NCBI RefSeq assembly: GCF_050436995.1
Contig: NC_134776.1
Location: 13,495,001 to 13,559,000 of the forward strand
DNA length: 64,000 nt
From: Anticarsia gemmatalis
Taxonomy: Eukaryota; Arthropoda; Insecta; Lepidoptera; Erebidae
Direction: 5' to 3'
Part shown: positions 12,366-22,300 of the stretch, piece after piece
Numbering within the stretch: position 1 is the stretch's first letter
How the letters are laid out: the number at the start of each line of letters is the position of its first letter
Position numbers and translations under genes: made by a program
Notes under the pieces: generated by a model
Databases searched by the model: none
The model's input: only the letters and a program-made list of their open reading frames with translations
Told to the model about the DNA's origin: nothing

Positions 12366-12682
12366 TTAAATTTCGTTCACGATAACTGTCCAATTCATAA
12401 AGCACGTATATGCCGAGTATGGTTTAATGAAAACACAGAGCAAATTTTGGAGATTCCATTCCCGCCGAAGAGCCCGGACCTCAATCCCATAGAAAATTTG
12501 TGGGCTCTTATGGTGCAAGCATGGGATTCCGATACACCACGCACCCGACAAAATATAATAGCTCATGCAACAGAAACTTGGGAGAGATTTAGGGGCCAAA
12601 ATATTTGTCAAAATATGATAGGTACATGCGCGAACGGCTCCAGGCAGTAATAGACGCGAATGGAGGCCATACCCGCTATTAA
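12366..12682 (+). pseudogene. Tc1/mariner-superfamily transposase C-terminal fragment
   Basis: Reading from the element's centre, the frame gives FVHDNCPIHKARICRVWF (catalytic Asp in the HDN motif), then PPKSPDLNPIENLW, the third catalytic region, and continues as TPRTRQNIIAHATETWERF. Near 12600 the frame breaks. The natural C-terminus RYMRERLQAVIDANGGHTRY and its stop at 12680-12682 are in another frame. The N-terminal DNA-binding domain and first catalytic Asp are absent. This is a DDE transposase of the IS630-Tc1-mariner superfamily and is inactive here. Confidence 0.85.
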
Positions 12683-12731
12683 TTCTTATTTTTCAATAAA
12701 ATGTTTGATTTTGCATTAAGATTTATATTAT

Positions 12732-12950
12732 TATTTTTTTTTTTTTTTTTTTATAACCCATATCTGTCCCACTGCAGGGCAAGGGTCTCCTCCCAAACGA
12801 GGGGGAGGGGTTAGGCCTTGAGTCCACCACGCTGGCCAAGTGCGGGTTGGGGACTTTGCATGCCCTCAATAAATGTATTAAACAAATTTTTAGGTATGCA
12901 AGGTTTCCTCACGATGTTTTCCTTCACCGTTATATATAATATAATAATAT
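12732..12950 (-). mobile_element. Dispersed retroposon in right arm of foldback element
   Basis: A poly(T) run at the left end (poly(A) on the minus strand) and a 12-bp target duplication GATTTATATTAT at 12720-12731 and 12951-12962 mark a target-primed retrotransposition. The body includes GGCCTTGAGTCCACCACGC and GTTTCCTCACGATGTTTTCC, and the same family recurs at 23661-23785 and 31545-31675. I recognise it as a common lepidopteran repeat (SINE or LINE 3' end) but cannot name its class. It is absent at the matching site of the left arm. Confidence 0.8.
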
Positions 12951-13148
12951 GATTTATATTATAATATCTAAAATATTTTCATTTTAATTTCTGATTGTGC
13001 TTTTAATAAATAAATGATTACGATTTAAATCATACTTTTCTTCAGTACCAAATACTTTGTTCTAGATTAACACACGGCAACGTTAAAAATATCTTTTGTT
13101 AACCTTATTTCATTAGAGTTATGTTTATGTTATGTTTCATATTATAGA

Positions 13149-13426
13149 CTAGCTGACCCGCGCAACTTCGCTTGCGTCACCTAAGAGAATGGGTCAAAAT
13201 TTTCCCCGTTTTTGTAACATTTTTCGTTGCTACTCCGCTCCTAATGACCGTAGCGTGATGTTATATAGCCTTCTTAGCCTTCCTCGATAAATGGGCTATC
13301 TAACACTGAAAGAATTTTTCAAATCGGACCAGTAGTTCCTGAGATTAGCGCGTTCAAACAAACAAATAAACAAACAAACAAACAATCAAACAAACAAACT
13401 CTTCAGCTTTATTATATTAGTATAGA
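13149..13426 (-). mobile_element. Non-autonomous Helitron (family 1) in right arm
   Basis: A 278-bp copy. On the minus strand it starts TCTATACTAATATAATAAAG, has a short TTTG tract, and ends with a GACGCAAGCGAAGTTGCGC hairpin and GGGTCAGCTAG. Removing exactly these bases restores TATTATAGATTAATATG, which is found uninterrupted, reverse-complemented, in the left arm. This confirms precise insertion between A and T with no duplication. Confidence 0.9.
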
Positions 13427-13710
13427 TTAATATGATTACTGACAATAAAATATAATTGTTTTGTGAATAAGTATTGAAATAGATACTAACGTGTTAACAT
13501 ACATTATTTAGGTTAAGCAAGCACTGTCCCAAAAGTAGCTGAACAACATAAGCGACAAAAGTAGATTAACACACGGCAATGTTCAAAATATACTAATAAT
13601 TTTGTCTTTACTGCTGCTTAGTGACTTTTGATACAATGATGTTCAGCGACATTTGGATTGTTGGTGTACAGCAACTTTAGGAATTAGTATTCCTAGAGAC
13701 TTAGTAGACT

Positions 13711-13778
13711 TAAATACGAGTATTTCAAAAGTATCTGTACACTAGTGTGTACAGATACTTTTGAAATACTCGTGTTTA
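13711..13778. repeat. Small secondary palindrome in right arm
   Basis: AAATACGAGTATTTCAAAAG through GTATCTGTACAC is followed, after two bases, by its reverse complement. The left arm carries only one copy (11203-11231), so the right arm gained a short inverted duplication after the arms separated. Confidence 0.8.
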
Positions 13779-14175
13779 ACGAATTTTGTAAATTTCTGGT
13801 GTACAGGCTATTTTGTTTCCTAGTTGCGACTATAACTTATGGCATTTTATTGTGAACAGGTGTTTTGTTAAGTTGATTCTGTTCATCGACTTTTGGTGCT
13901 GACTGTACAACCAGACCCTGTGAATCGCACAAATAATATAATTGTTTGTATTGGAATCGAACCCACCACCTCCCGACGCAATGGTAACGGTGTGGCGACC
14001 TAAAGCACTGTGCCGCGGAGGCAGTCATATTTTATTATTTTCGAACATTTACCTATCTAACTTGTTGGATAGTTAAGTACATCCTTACCCGCTTTTGCCA
14101 TTGTTCCATCAATACAGCTACAAAGAAGCAATGAATCAGAGATGTAACACAGCCATACATAAGTATATAATTTAT

Positions 14176-14673
14176 TTAAGCCAAATATATAACAATTGTG
14201 TGTATGTTCCTCCTAAAGCCATTAACAACAGGATATACTGCTAAATACAATGTCGCCCAATACATCAAATCTAGCAAAAATATAACCGCACCTATAAGAA
14301 CCTGGTTGTTTAACAACGCCGAAAAAGTGATTAACATAACACAGAAAAAGTCTACAAAAAAGTATGCTACTGAACACCACAAATACAGTAAAATAATATT
14401 TTCATTATATGTAATCGCAGCGACTAGTAGTATCACGTGTATAGCACATAACAATATACCGACTATTGCATACAAGTGGATTATTATTTCCGCTACGATG
14501 GAATTAACTCCAAGCTCTTCTAGATAGTATTTTCCAGTTCCGTACACCAACAATATGAGTATACTCGGCACTAGTCCCGCAAGAGCTATGAGAATCGTTC
14601 CCACTTTCAAAGATATACAGAAGCAGCAATGTTTTGATACCAGACAATAATTATTTAAAATACTTTGTACCAT
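14176..14673 (-). CDS. Small four-transmembrane protein (DUF4728/pasiflora-like?)
   Basis: Intronless frame of 165 codons with TAA stop. Four hydrophobic segments at about residues 23-45, 59-88, 92-120 and 124-148 predict an integral membrane protein with short loops and no signal peptide. The N-terminal CCFCISLKVGT before TM1 resembles the Cys-rich start of insect four-TM families such as DUF4728 (pasiflora-like) proteins. That assignment is from memory and tentative. The preserved frame with four evenly spaced TMs argues for a real gene although it is short. It lies about 270 bp beyond the foldback element and upstream of the SLC46 gene, which is on the other strand. A 5' untranslated exon cannot be excluded. 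No clear promoter was seen. Confidence 0.72.
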   Translation of the reverse strand: MVQSILNNYCLVSKHCCFCISLKVGTILIALAGLVPSILILLVYGTGKYYLEELGVNSIVAEIIIHLYAIVGILLCAIHVILLVAAITYNENIILLYLWCSVAYFFVDFFCVMLITFSALLNNQVLIGAVIFLLDLMYWATLYLAVYPVVNGFRRNIHTIVIYLA

Positions 14674-14896
14674 AATTGCTAAAGCAAAGAGCCTATTTTT
14701 TGTAAAAGTTATCTTAATCTTCGTGAAAATAATAATAATAAAAATAAACTCATTTTACAAATATCATAGACACAGTAATAATAACATATCACAGTTTTCT
14801 TTGACATTGATAGCGCACATTAAGAAATTAATTTTCTTCGTCAACCTCTGTAGAGGAAATATGTGCATTACCTAGGTACTTACCTATGCATAGGTA

Positions 14897-14925
14897 CAGT
14901 CAGCTTCAAAAGTCGCTGAACATAT
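14897..14925 (+). repeat. Solo TIR-like relic related to foldback element
   Basis: After a TA, CAGTCAGCTTCAAAAGTCGC then TGAACAT closely matches the terminal sequence of the 11073-13905 element. No partner terminus or transposase remnant was found nearby, so it is probably a decayed end of a related copy. Confidence 0.65.
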
Positions 14926-15077
14926 CGAATCTTTAAAAACTCTATATTCGAAAACATGCACATTATTCTATCGAAAACACATTTGACATGGATTAAAATG
15001 TTTAATTCCGACTTATAATACCTGCTTTTGTTTCGGTATTTATAAAAAGAAATCGTATTTAAAGGTTACAGGCATAC

Positions 15078-15212
15078 AGACAACCAGGCTCCGCACAAAT
15101 ACTCGTTATCATCACACAAAGATTTGACCCGGGTAGGATTCGAACCCACCACACGCGGCGCTACGGTTATTGTGGCTATGTGACTACTTTTAACCACAGC
15201 GCCAAACAAAAA
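15078..15212 (-). mobile_element. tRNA-derived SINE
   Basis: On the minus strand there is an A-box-like TGGCGCTGTGGTTAAAAG and a B-box GGTTCGAATCC at tRNA-like spacing, followed by a SINE body with CGGAGCCTGGTTGTCTG. It resembles the SINE that hosts the foldback element. It is not a functional tRNA: there is no acceptor-stem pairing. Confidence 0.65.
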
Positions 15213-16377
15213 CCTGGTCGCATAGCATTATATGAAAAGTCCTATGTTTCATTCAATAACCATTGTGAATAAGTACGTCCTTAAAAATTAATTAGACAGT
15301 TGCTGTTGCTGCTTTTAACGACAATGACAACGACAGCGACAATGCGTAGATCGGAACGTAGCTGACGTAATGTCACTTAAGTAATAGGGATGTACTTTTT
15401 ACGCACGGACCGATTATAACTATCTATATTGAAACGAGTGCTTTAGAATCGGATTCATTTTTTTTAAATATCTGATCCGTTATATTTCCTCTATTACTAC
15501 ATCGATAGTGAACAAAAGCAACTCTAAAATTGCAACTTAAATTACGACTACTTCAAGTAAATAAATACAATAATCCTTTTTTAATGCAAAAAGACATATA
15601 ATTTTTACGGTACATGTCTTGTAAACAAGAATATATTTTCTAAACTACAGTCACACGATAAATAAACTAGTAAGTTGTTACGAAACCGACGTTGTTAAAA
15701 CCCCTGAAAACTAAGTTACTTACTAAGTAGGATTCGAAAGATGTTAGGTTTATTTTATTTTTAACTAAGTATACTCCTGTTCCTAGAGTTCCTACTCCGA
15801 GGATTAAAATTGCTTAGGAAAGCTGATACCACCAACGTTACGATATAGTAGGACAATGACTTGAAATTGGGTAATACCATAATTTTTCAAAGCATTCGTC
15901 ATTACCAAAATGCATACCTACATTAAATTACGCTTCTTCCTCTCTTAGGTAGGCAGAGACCAGAGAACGGCTATTGGTACAATCCTTACAAACTTTCTTT
16001 GTTTCATACATAACTAATAACTAATCATATGCTAAATGTAGGCATTTGGAATTTTTGATAAATATCCCACATCTAAAACCGTTTTACTTTTTCTAATATG
16101 AGTTCGGGTCTAAATACCCAATTTAATCGGTTCTATTTGCACGTCCCTATGAAGCATGACATTAGAGCAACTTGTACTGAAATGTCAGTTAAGAGCTCAT
16201 GTCAGATCCTGTCACTTGTCATTAACTTGTTTATTTGGTTGTTACCGGCTGTGAGCACGTGAATTCTATTATTCAATATTTTTAATTTAATAATGAATTA
16301 AAGTTACAGTGTTTATATGAAACTATATAAAATCTCAATAGTTTTATACTGCTGGAAATTCTAGACTTCAGATAGAA
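15213..16377. other. Upstream region of SLC46-like gene
   Basis: Intergenic DNA between the four-TM gene/SINE and the proposed first exon of the transporter. It probably holds the promoter and 5' UTR. No distinct element was recognised. Confidence 0.5.
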
Positions 16378-19300
16378 ATGCCCGGAAAAAATAAGGACGA
16401 TAATATTTATATGGTAAGTATTTTTTTTAAATGCATGTGCAGCCAATAATTTTTGTGCTATGCTGTGTCTTAAACTACGTACAGTATGACTATAAAAAAG
16501 TTCTATATCTATTCTTTGGTTATGTAACTAAAATGCTGTGCGTATTTCACGAACACAAATTTTTGCTTGACTTGCAAATGTTTTTCCCTTCAACGAACTT
16601 TAACGACTCATTGTATAATATACTTTCTATAATTTTTCACAATTATTTTATTTAATAATTATTTATATTGTTTAGTGGCTGTTAAAATATGTTTGAAGTG
16701 TCAGTAAGTTTATGTTATAAATTTATTCAATTTTGTTTTATAAATATTTTGTAGCCTGTTGTTGCATAGTATTTAATTTTTGATGGTAATAAAATAGTGA
16801 CGATTCTCAAGAATGGAGAGGTAATTGCTTCTTTACCTATTGTACAGAAAAGTTATTAAAGGTTAAATGATAGAAAATCATTACAAATTATTTTCATAAT
16901 TTAGTAAAGTTTCCTAAAGTTTGGGAGTTGTACCTATAAGCTTCTAATTGCATGTATATCTTTTACACTATTTAGTGAATTGTTTCCTAACATCTTAGAT
17001 GTAAATTTTTTGTGTGGCAGGTTCATGTCTATCCTAGGTAAATATTAAAATAATTGTGACATGAACACCCATGTGTCTAAGTTTTAATGCAAACTTAGGT
17101 GTAATATATTCTAGTGTGTTACATACACCTATATTATATATATAGGTTGTAGTCAGAAGTGAAAAGAAAGTATGTCTTGCGATTATTGTGAGATGACTAT
17201 TAACACGTTCGCTGCCCCTGACGCGTATGTGCGTTTTGTAGAACGCACATGCGCGTCGCGGGCAGGGAACGTGTTAAGGGGTTGTTCAAAGATATTTCTT
17301 TATTTACCTAACTTTACTATGCTATCAATAAATGCGCAGGTAGCCATTTTTTACTAGCACCCTATAAAATGTTACTTATCTGTTGGCCAAATTAAACTAA
17401 CTAAATTTATTATTTCTGTACATTTTATTTAATGAGTAAATAAATGGAATGTTTATAAATATTACTTGTTATAGACAGCAGGAAAAGTATATATAAAAAG
17501 TATGTATGAATCCCAGTATACAATTGATAATGAAATTGTAATAAGTTTACCTCTTTAGCTTTTAAACAAATTGACCACTTTATGTTTTTAACCCATTACT
17601 GTCGCAATACTGGATAACAATATAAATTAAATAAATAATTGGTGTTTCCAATAATTTATACCTTATGTGGAATTAAAATGGATAGTTATAAATATTTAGT
17701 ATTTTAAGAGTATAAGTGCAGGGAACCATTAAAAATAAAAGTGAGAGAACTTTCGTTTAGCTACATAGCTGGCATAATTGTGTGCATTTGATTGCTACCT
17801 TGAAAGCTTAGTGTTGACTCTATTATACTGTGTTGTAAGGAAAGTAATTATCCTCCTTGAATGCCTAAATCAAAATTGGTCAGGTATTTACAGTATTTAC
17901 TTTTAAAATCATTGAAATGTAACAAGAAGGTAATATTTTATTTATTTATTTATTTATTAGCAGGCATGCAGTTATATACAACTATATTTGCAAATGCAAA
18001 TTATTTTAATATATTACCTTGAGTACTATTAAGTTAAAAGAGATGAAATCCGATCTTTTGTCAGTTAAACAAACATCTAAGACATGTTAAGTCACAGTGT
18101 AAATATAATAAATTGATCTTAGCAATGTAGAAAAAAAAAACAATAGGAAAAATCCAGCCATAAACATATGAATATCATACCGACATTGCAAAAAAGAAAA
18201 CAATTAACTATCATTATCTGTGATGCATTCATACATACACAATCCCTGCTACTATTATATTATTATGAGTAAATGCGAAAGTAACTCTGTTTGTCTGTCT
18301 CTTCTTTATGCCTAAACCCCTGAACTGATTGGAAAGAAATTTTGTACTGAGATAGTTTGACACCTGAGAAAGGCCATTAGATAATTTTTATTCCTGAAAT
18401 CCCAGAAGAACTGGTACTATTTGGGTAATAAGACAAAAGAAAGAGAAATCTCTGTGCATAAAAATAAATGCTCTAACTAAATGTATGTACAATGTACATA
18501 CATAACTTTTACAGAGCTACATCGAATTCGATAATTCTTTTGTTAATGTTTATTTAATTTTCGGGGTTAGGTTTTTATGCGATCAAGTGCGTGGAAGTGG
18601 GATCAACGGGATTATACAGTAGTGTCCTATAGTAGGTAGACGAAGTCGGCCGGGCCGCTAGTACCTAGTATAATAAATGTTGCAACACATGGACATATAA
18701 AAGTAAAGTTAACTTATCAGATATCTGTTGACCTCTTCAACAAATACTACTGCTTAGTATCAAGGTTGCCACTCATGTATTTATCTTACGAATACTACGT
18801 CACTTACATCATCATAGACAGAAACAATTGTCGTAATATGTTTGTATTTTTTATTACTTTGTATGTTTTTATGTACATACACAGACCATAGTAATTTTAT
18901 ACTTTTTCCTACATTCGGATACCAATACTTAAAGAATGCCAGGTACTAAGATCCCTAAAAACTATTTTGCGTCATTCACATTTAAACTTATATCTCGTCG
19001 TGAAAAACTGGGTATTATGAAATCTTTAAATGTCTAAATCCGAGTTTACTAAGAAAATCATTATCATATGGTTAGGTATATTTGGTTATACCATTATCAT
19101 GTCAACCATAACGCATCGGTTTTATACTTTTTTGAATTGCGATCTTGCGAGTTTCACAAGGAGACAATTCCGAGAAACGTATTCAACAATTTCTTATTGT
19201 AAATATCAATTTGCTTTGGGGAGCCACAAAACCGTCACGGTAACATATTGTAAAATTCTTACTTTTTTGTACATCGAATCTATAACGCCAGTAACGGTTC

Positions 19301-22300
19301 CATACGGCATCATACTCCTACATCTATCAACAAGTGAGTTTTTGTGATGATAACAAAACAAAATGAGCAAAGTGCTAAGATAAATACATACACGACAATA
19401 CGATTTCGGTTTCAATCCCCTAGTAGACCAAGTTCACCAATTTCCACGCTTGACGCTAAGATAGTTGGAAACAAAATTGAATTTATTTCTTTCTTCATCG
19501 AAAGTCTGTGTGCAGTAATCAATATTAAAAAACATTTCCGTTTCTGTGTGACTGACGATGGACAACGCACAACCGAAACTACTGAGCGTAGAAAGTTGAA
19601 ATTTGGTATGAGGATTCCTTAGGTGTCTCTTCAAAGGGGATGAAAGGCCGCGCGGGCAAGCCACGGGCGGAAAGCTAGTCATGTTACAAAAATACTTACT
19701 ACTATATTAATTTATTGTCAACCGAGCCCATTAATTAACTCTGGGATTGAGAAGATTTCAATCAATGAAAGATAACGGCTTAAGTACGTAAGGAAAATCT
19801 TGTGAGAGACACACAGGGGCAGTCATTTATTTTAATCTACGTATATCTTAAAATGTCTCTGAAAGCAAATACTGTTTTGGTACTTACCTATAAATAGTAC
19901 CTAAGTCATTCAGCAGAATACATAATTATCTATTGCACAATGAGACGTGAAGGTATTTAGCACAAACTTATATTACTTTATTACATTTGAAATCATAATA
20001 GTCTTAAATTACGTAAATATTATAAACATGAAAGGTGTTTATGAACACTTAAGGAGTATGATTGCTTTAAACTATAATATAAATATTCTTATGGTTAACT
20101 CATTAGTAAATTATAATTTGTACTTCTGTTTAAACTGAACTGTACTGTAAACTGCCATTTATACCGTAGGACATAGGTACTACACTCTACTAATGTAACA
20201 AACTAACCCCCGGTTTCTGAGTACATTTAGCGGTAGTTTATCTATTCAATAGCGTTTTTTTTGTATGAGTTTTGCCGCTATTGAATAGATAAATTACCGC
20301 TAAATGTACCTCAGAAACCGGGTGTGAGTATTGCCTTTCTACTAGTTTAACTTTGACTCGTAAATCGTTTCAGCTGAAGTTTGGTAGTAAGATAGTTAAA
20401 GTTGGTGCTGGTATTTTATGTGTTCTATGATGCTGACAGTCGGACAATCTTCCACGTCGCTTTATTATAGTCAGGCCTCATTAAATAACTACTCATCCCG
20501 AAAGGCACTTCTTTTAGGTAGAGCTAAAAGCTAGAATTTCAGGAATAATCATTATATTAAGTTATCTAAAAATCTGTAAGGTATTCAAGTAGATACATCG
20601 ATACTCCTCAAAAATAGATATAATATCATTGTACCATATTGCAAAGTATTCATCGCAGTATTAATACTTACGAATATTGAAACCAAACGATCAGATAGAT
20701 ACGCGTCTTGTATAATATTTGTATTTCTACATTTTTAGTTACAAAACAAGAAACCATGGTACAAATACATAACAGTGGAGCCGCCGATGTTCTTCTACAT
20801 GATGGCGTACATGATCACAAATGTTATAGAACAAGCATTTTATGTGTTCCAAGCTTGTACAATCAACCACGGCTACAGCGAAGAGGTCTGTCATAATATA
20901 AGTAACTATGAAGACATAAATAGAGAAGTGCAGGTAAGTTTATTTCAATCTCTGACTACTTTTCTAACTAATCCGTGATTTTGAATGTTCAGTTGGCTCG
21001 ACATTCAATTTCGATTGATAAGCGATTCGGATTCCAAATTATATCAAAAATTACTCCTGAATTATGCCAAAGTAAATCATGGATAAATGCTGTTTTTAAT
21101 GTAACTACCTAAGTAATTCAATTTCTCATATAACTTGTGTTCGTTTTAAATCAGGCTTCTATCATTCGCTAGTTAGGAATTTAAAAGTACGATTTAGATA
21201 TGAGCGTGAATCCGACACGTTTGATTGTAATTTGAGTGTCGAGAGTAAGCCAGCTGAAGGCACACTATAAGGTAGACTTTATATTCAAGTACCTATTCAT
21301 ATTAATGAAGATGTTTAATGAGTGTGTAAACTAATACTAGGATTATTATATTATCATGGGATTTAGACTGTCTGTTTAAAAGCAGACTGGATCAACATTA
21401 TATTCCGTAACTTACTACGTAATGATGTTATACTAAAAGCATAAGACCTTGATTAATAAACTCCTAATCATAGTTAGATCTATAGATTTCTATATAAAAA
21501 TGTGTGACGAGTAATGTTAAACGATTGTTCTTTTTATTGTTTACAGATAACTGCATCAACATTCCACCAGTGGAACGGTATTGCTACTCACATTGTGCCT
21601 TTGTTGTTGGCTTTTTTCTTAGGATCTTATAGTGATAAACGAGGCCGCAAGGTTATACTGCTCGCCGGACTTCTAGGAAAATTATATTTTTCCATTATGA
21701 TCACTGTTAATACTATGATGGGTAAGTTGTTAAACTTTACGGCAAAGATAATTATAATGCCAAAAGAGACATATAATTTTAATAAACAAAAGAAATGGGG
21801 TAATATTAATTAGCTGCAGTCATTAATTCTCTGCGAAATCGTTTTGCCCTTCGCAAAGCCTATTCTTCTGATTTTATTACAATATCATTTCATTCTTTAT
21901 TACAATAAATATTTCCAATAAATGTAAATTGTAACTCGCGCACTAAGATATTACACAGTCTCCTTTACAAACATGACACAAAGGACATAAAACTGCAAAA
22001 ATATATTCTTTTGACTACACTTTTATTAGGTCCATAAGGAAATCGAACCCGTATCTTCCAATCATAGTTGTAGCGTCGTAATGAGTACTGTAACCATTGC
22101 TCTACATTCACCGTCATTGTTCTGCTTTAAAGGCTTATGCAAGCTTATCAATGCGATAAATACAATTGTGCATAAACCATTTAATGCTATGCAATTAATA
22201 TTTTAATATTGTTTGCTTAGAGTATTTTCACGTGATTGCAATACCTACCTACTTATAAACAATATAATCCATAAATTACCTAGTTATGAACACTGTTTCT

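Larger units (their letters stand above)
11073..13905. mobile_element. Foldback Tc1/mariner-type element with long inverted arms
   Basis: A 2833-bp palindrome-like element. The left end CAGTCAGCACCAAAAGTCG is matched by CGACTTTTGGTGCTGACTG at the right end, and TA flanks both sides (11071-11072 and 13906-13907), as in Tc1/mariner insertions. The left arm (11073-12365) and right arm (12530-13905) are reverse complements once three later insertions are removed, leaving about 0.81 and 0.87 kb. The 164-bp centre (12366-12529) encodes the middle of a DDE transposase whose C-terminus continues into the right arm. The left arm is therefore an inverted copy of the element's own right end, and the transposase 5' half is missing. 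Both ends still carry a matching TIR, so mobilisation in trans was presumably possible. Confidence 0.88.
11001..14027 (-). mobile_element. tRNA-derived SINE split by foldback transposon
   Basis: Two flanks read as one minus-strand SINE. 13908-14027 carries a tRNA-like head with B-box GGTTCGATTCC. 11001-11070 carries the distal part, including TTTGTGTCC on the minus strand. Joining the flanks at a single TA gives one continuous sequence, which shows that the element at 11073-13905 landed inside it. The outer ends of the SINE are approximate. Confidence 0.65.

Noticed and set aside
19030..19347. 105-codon open frame in intron 1 of the SLC46-like gene
   Set aside because: No family resemblance and no splice context; it lies in repeat-rich intronic DNA.
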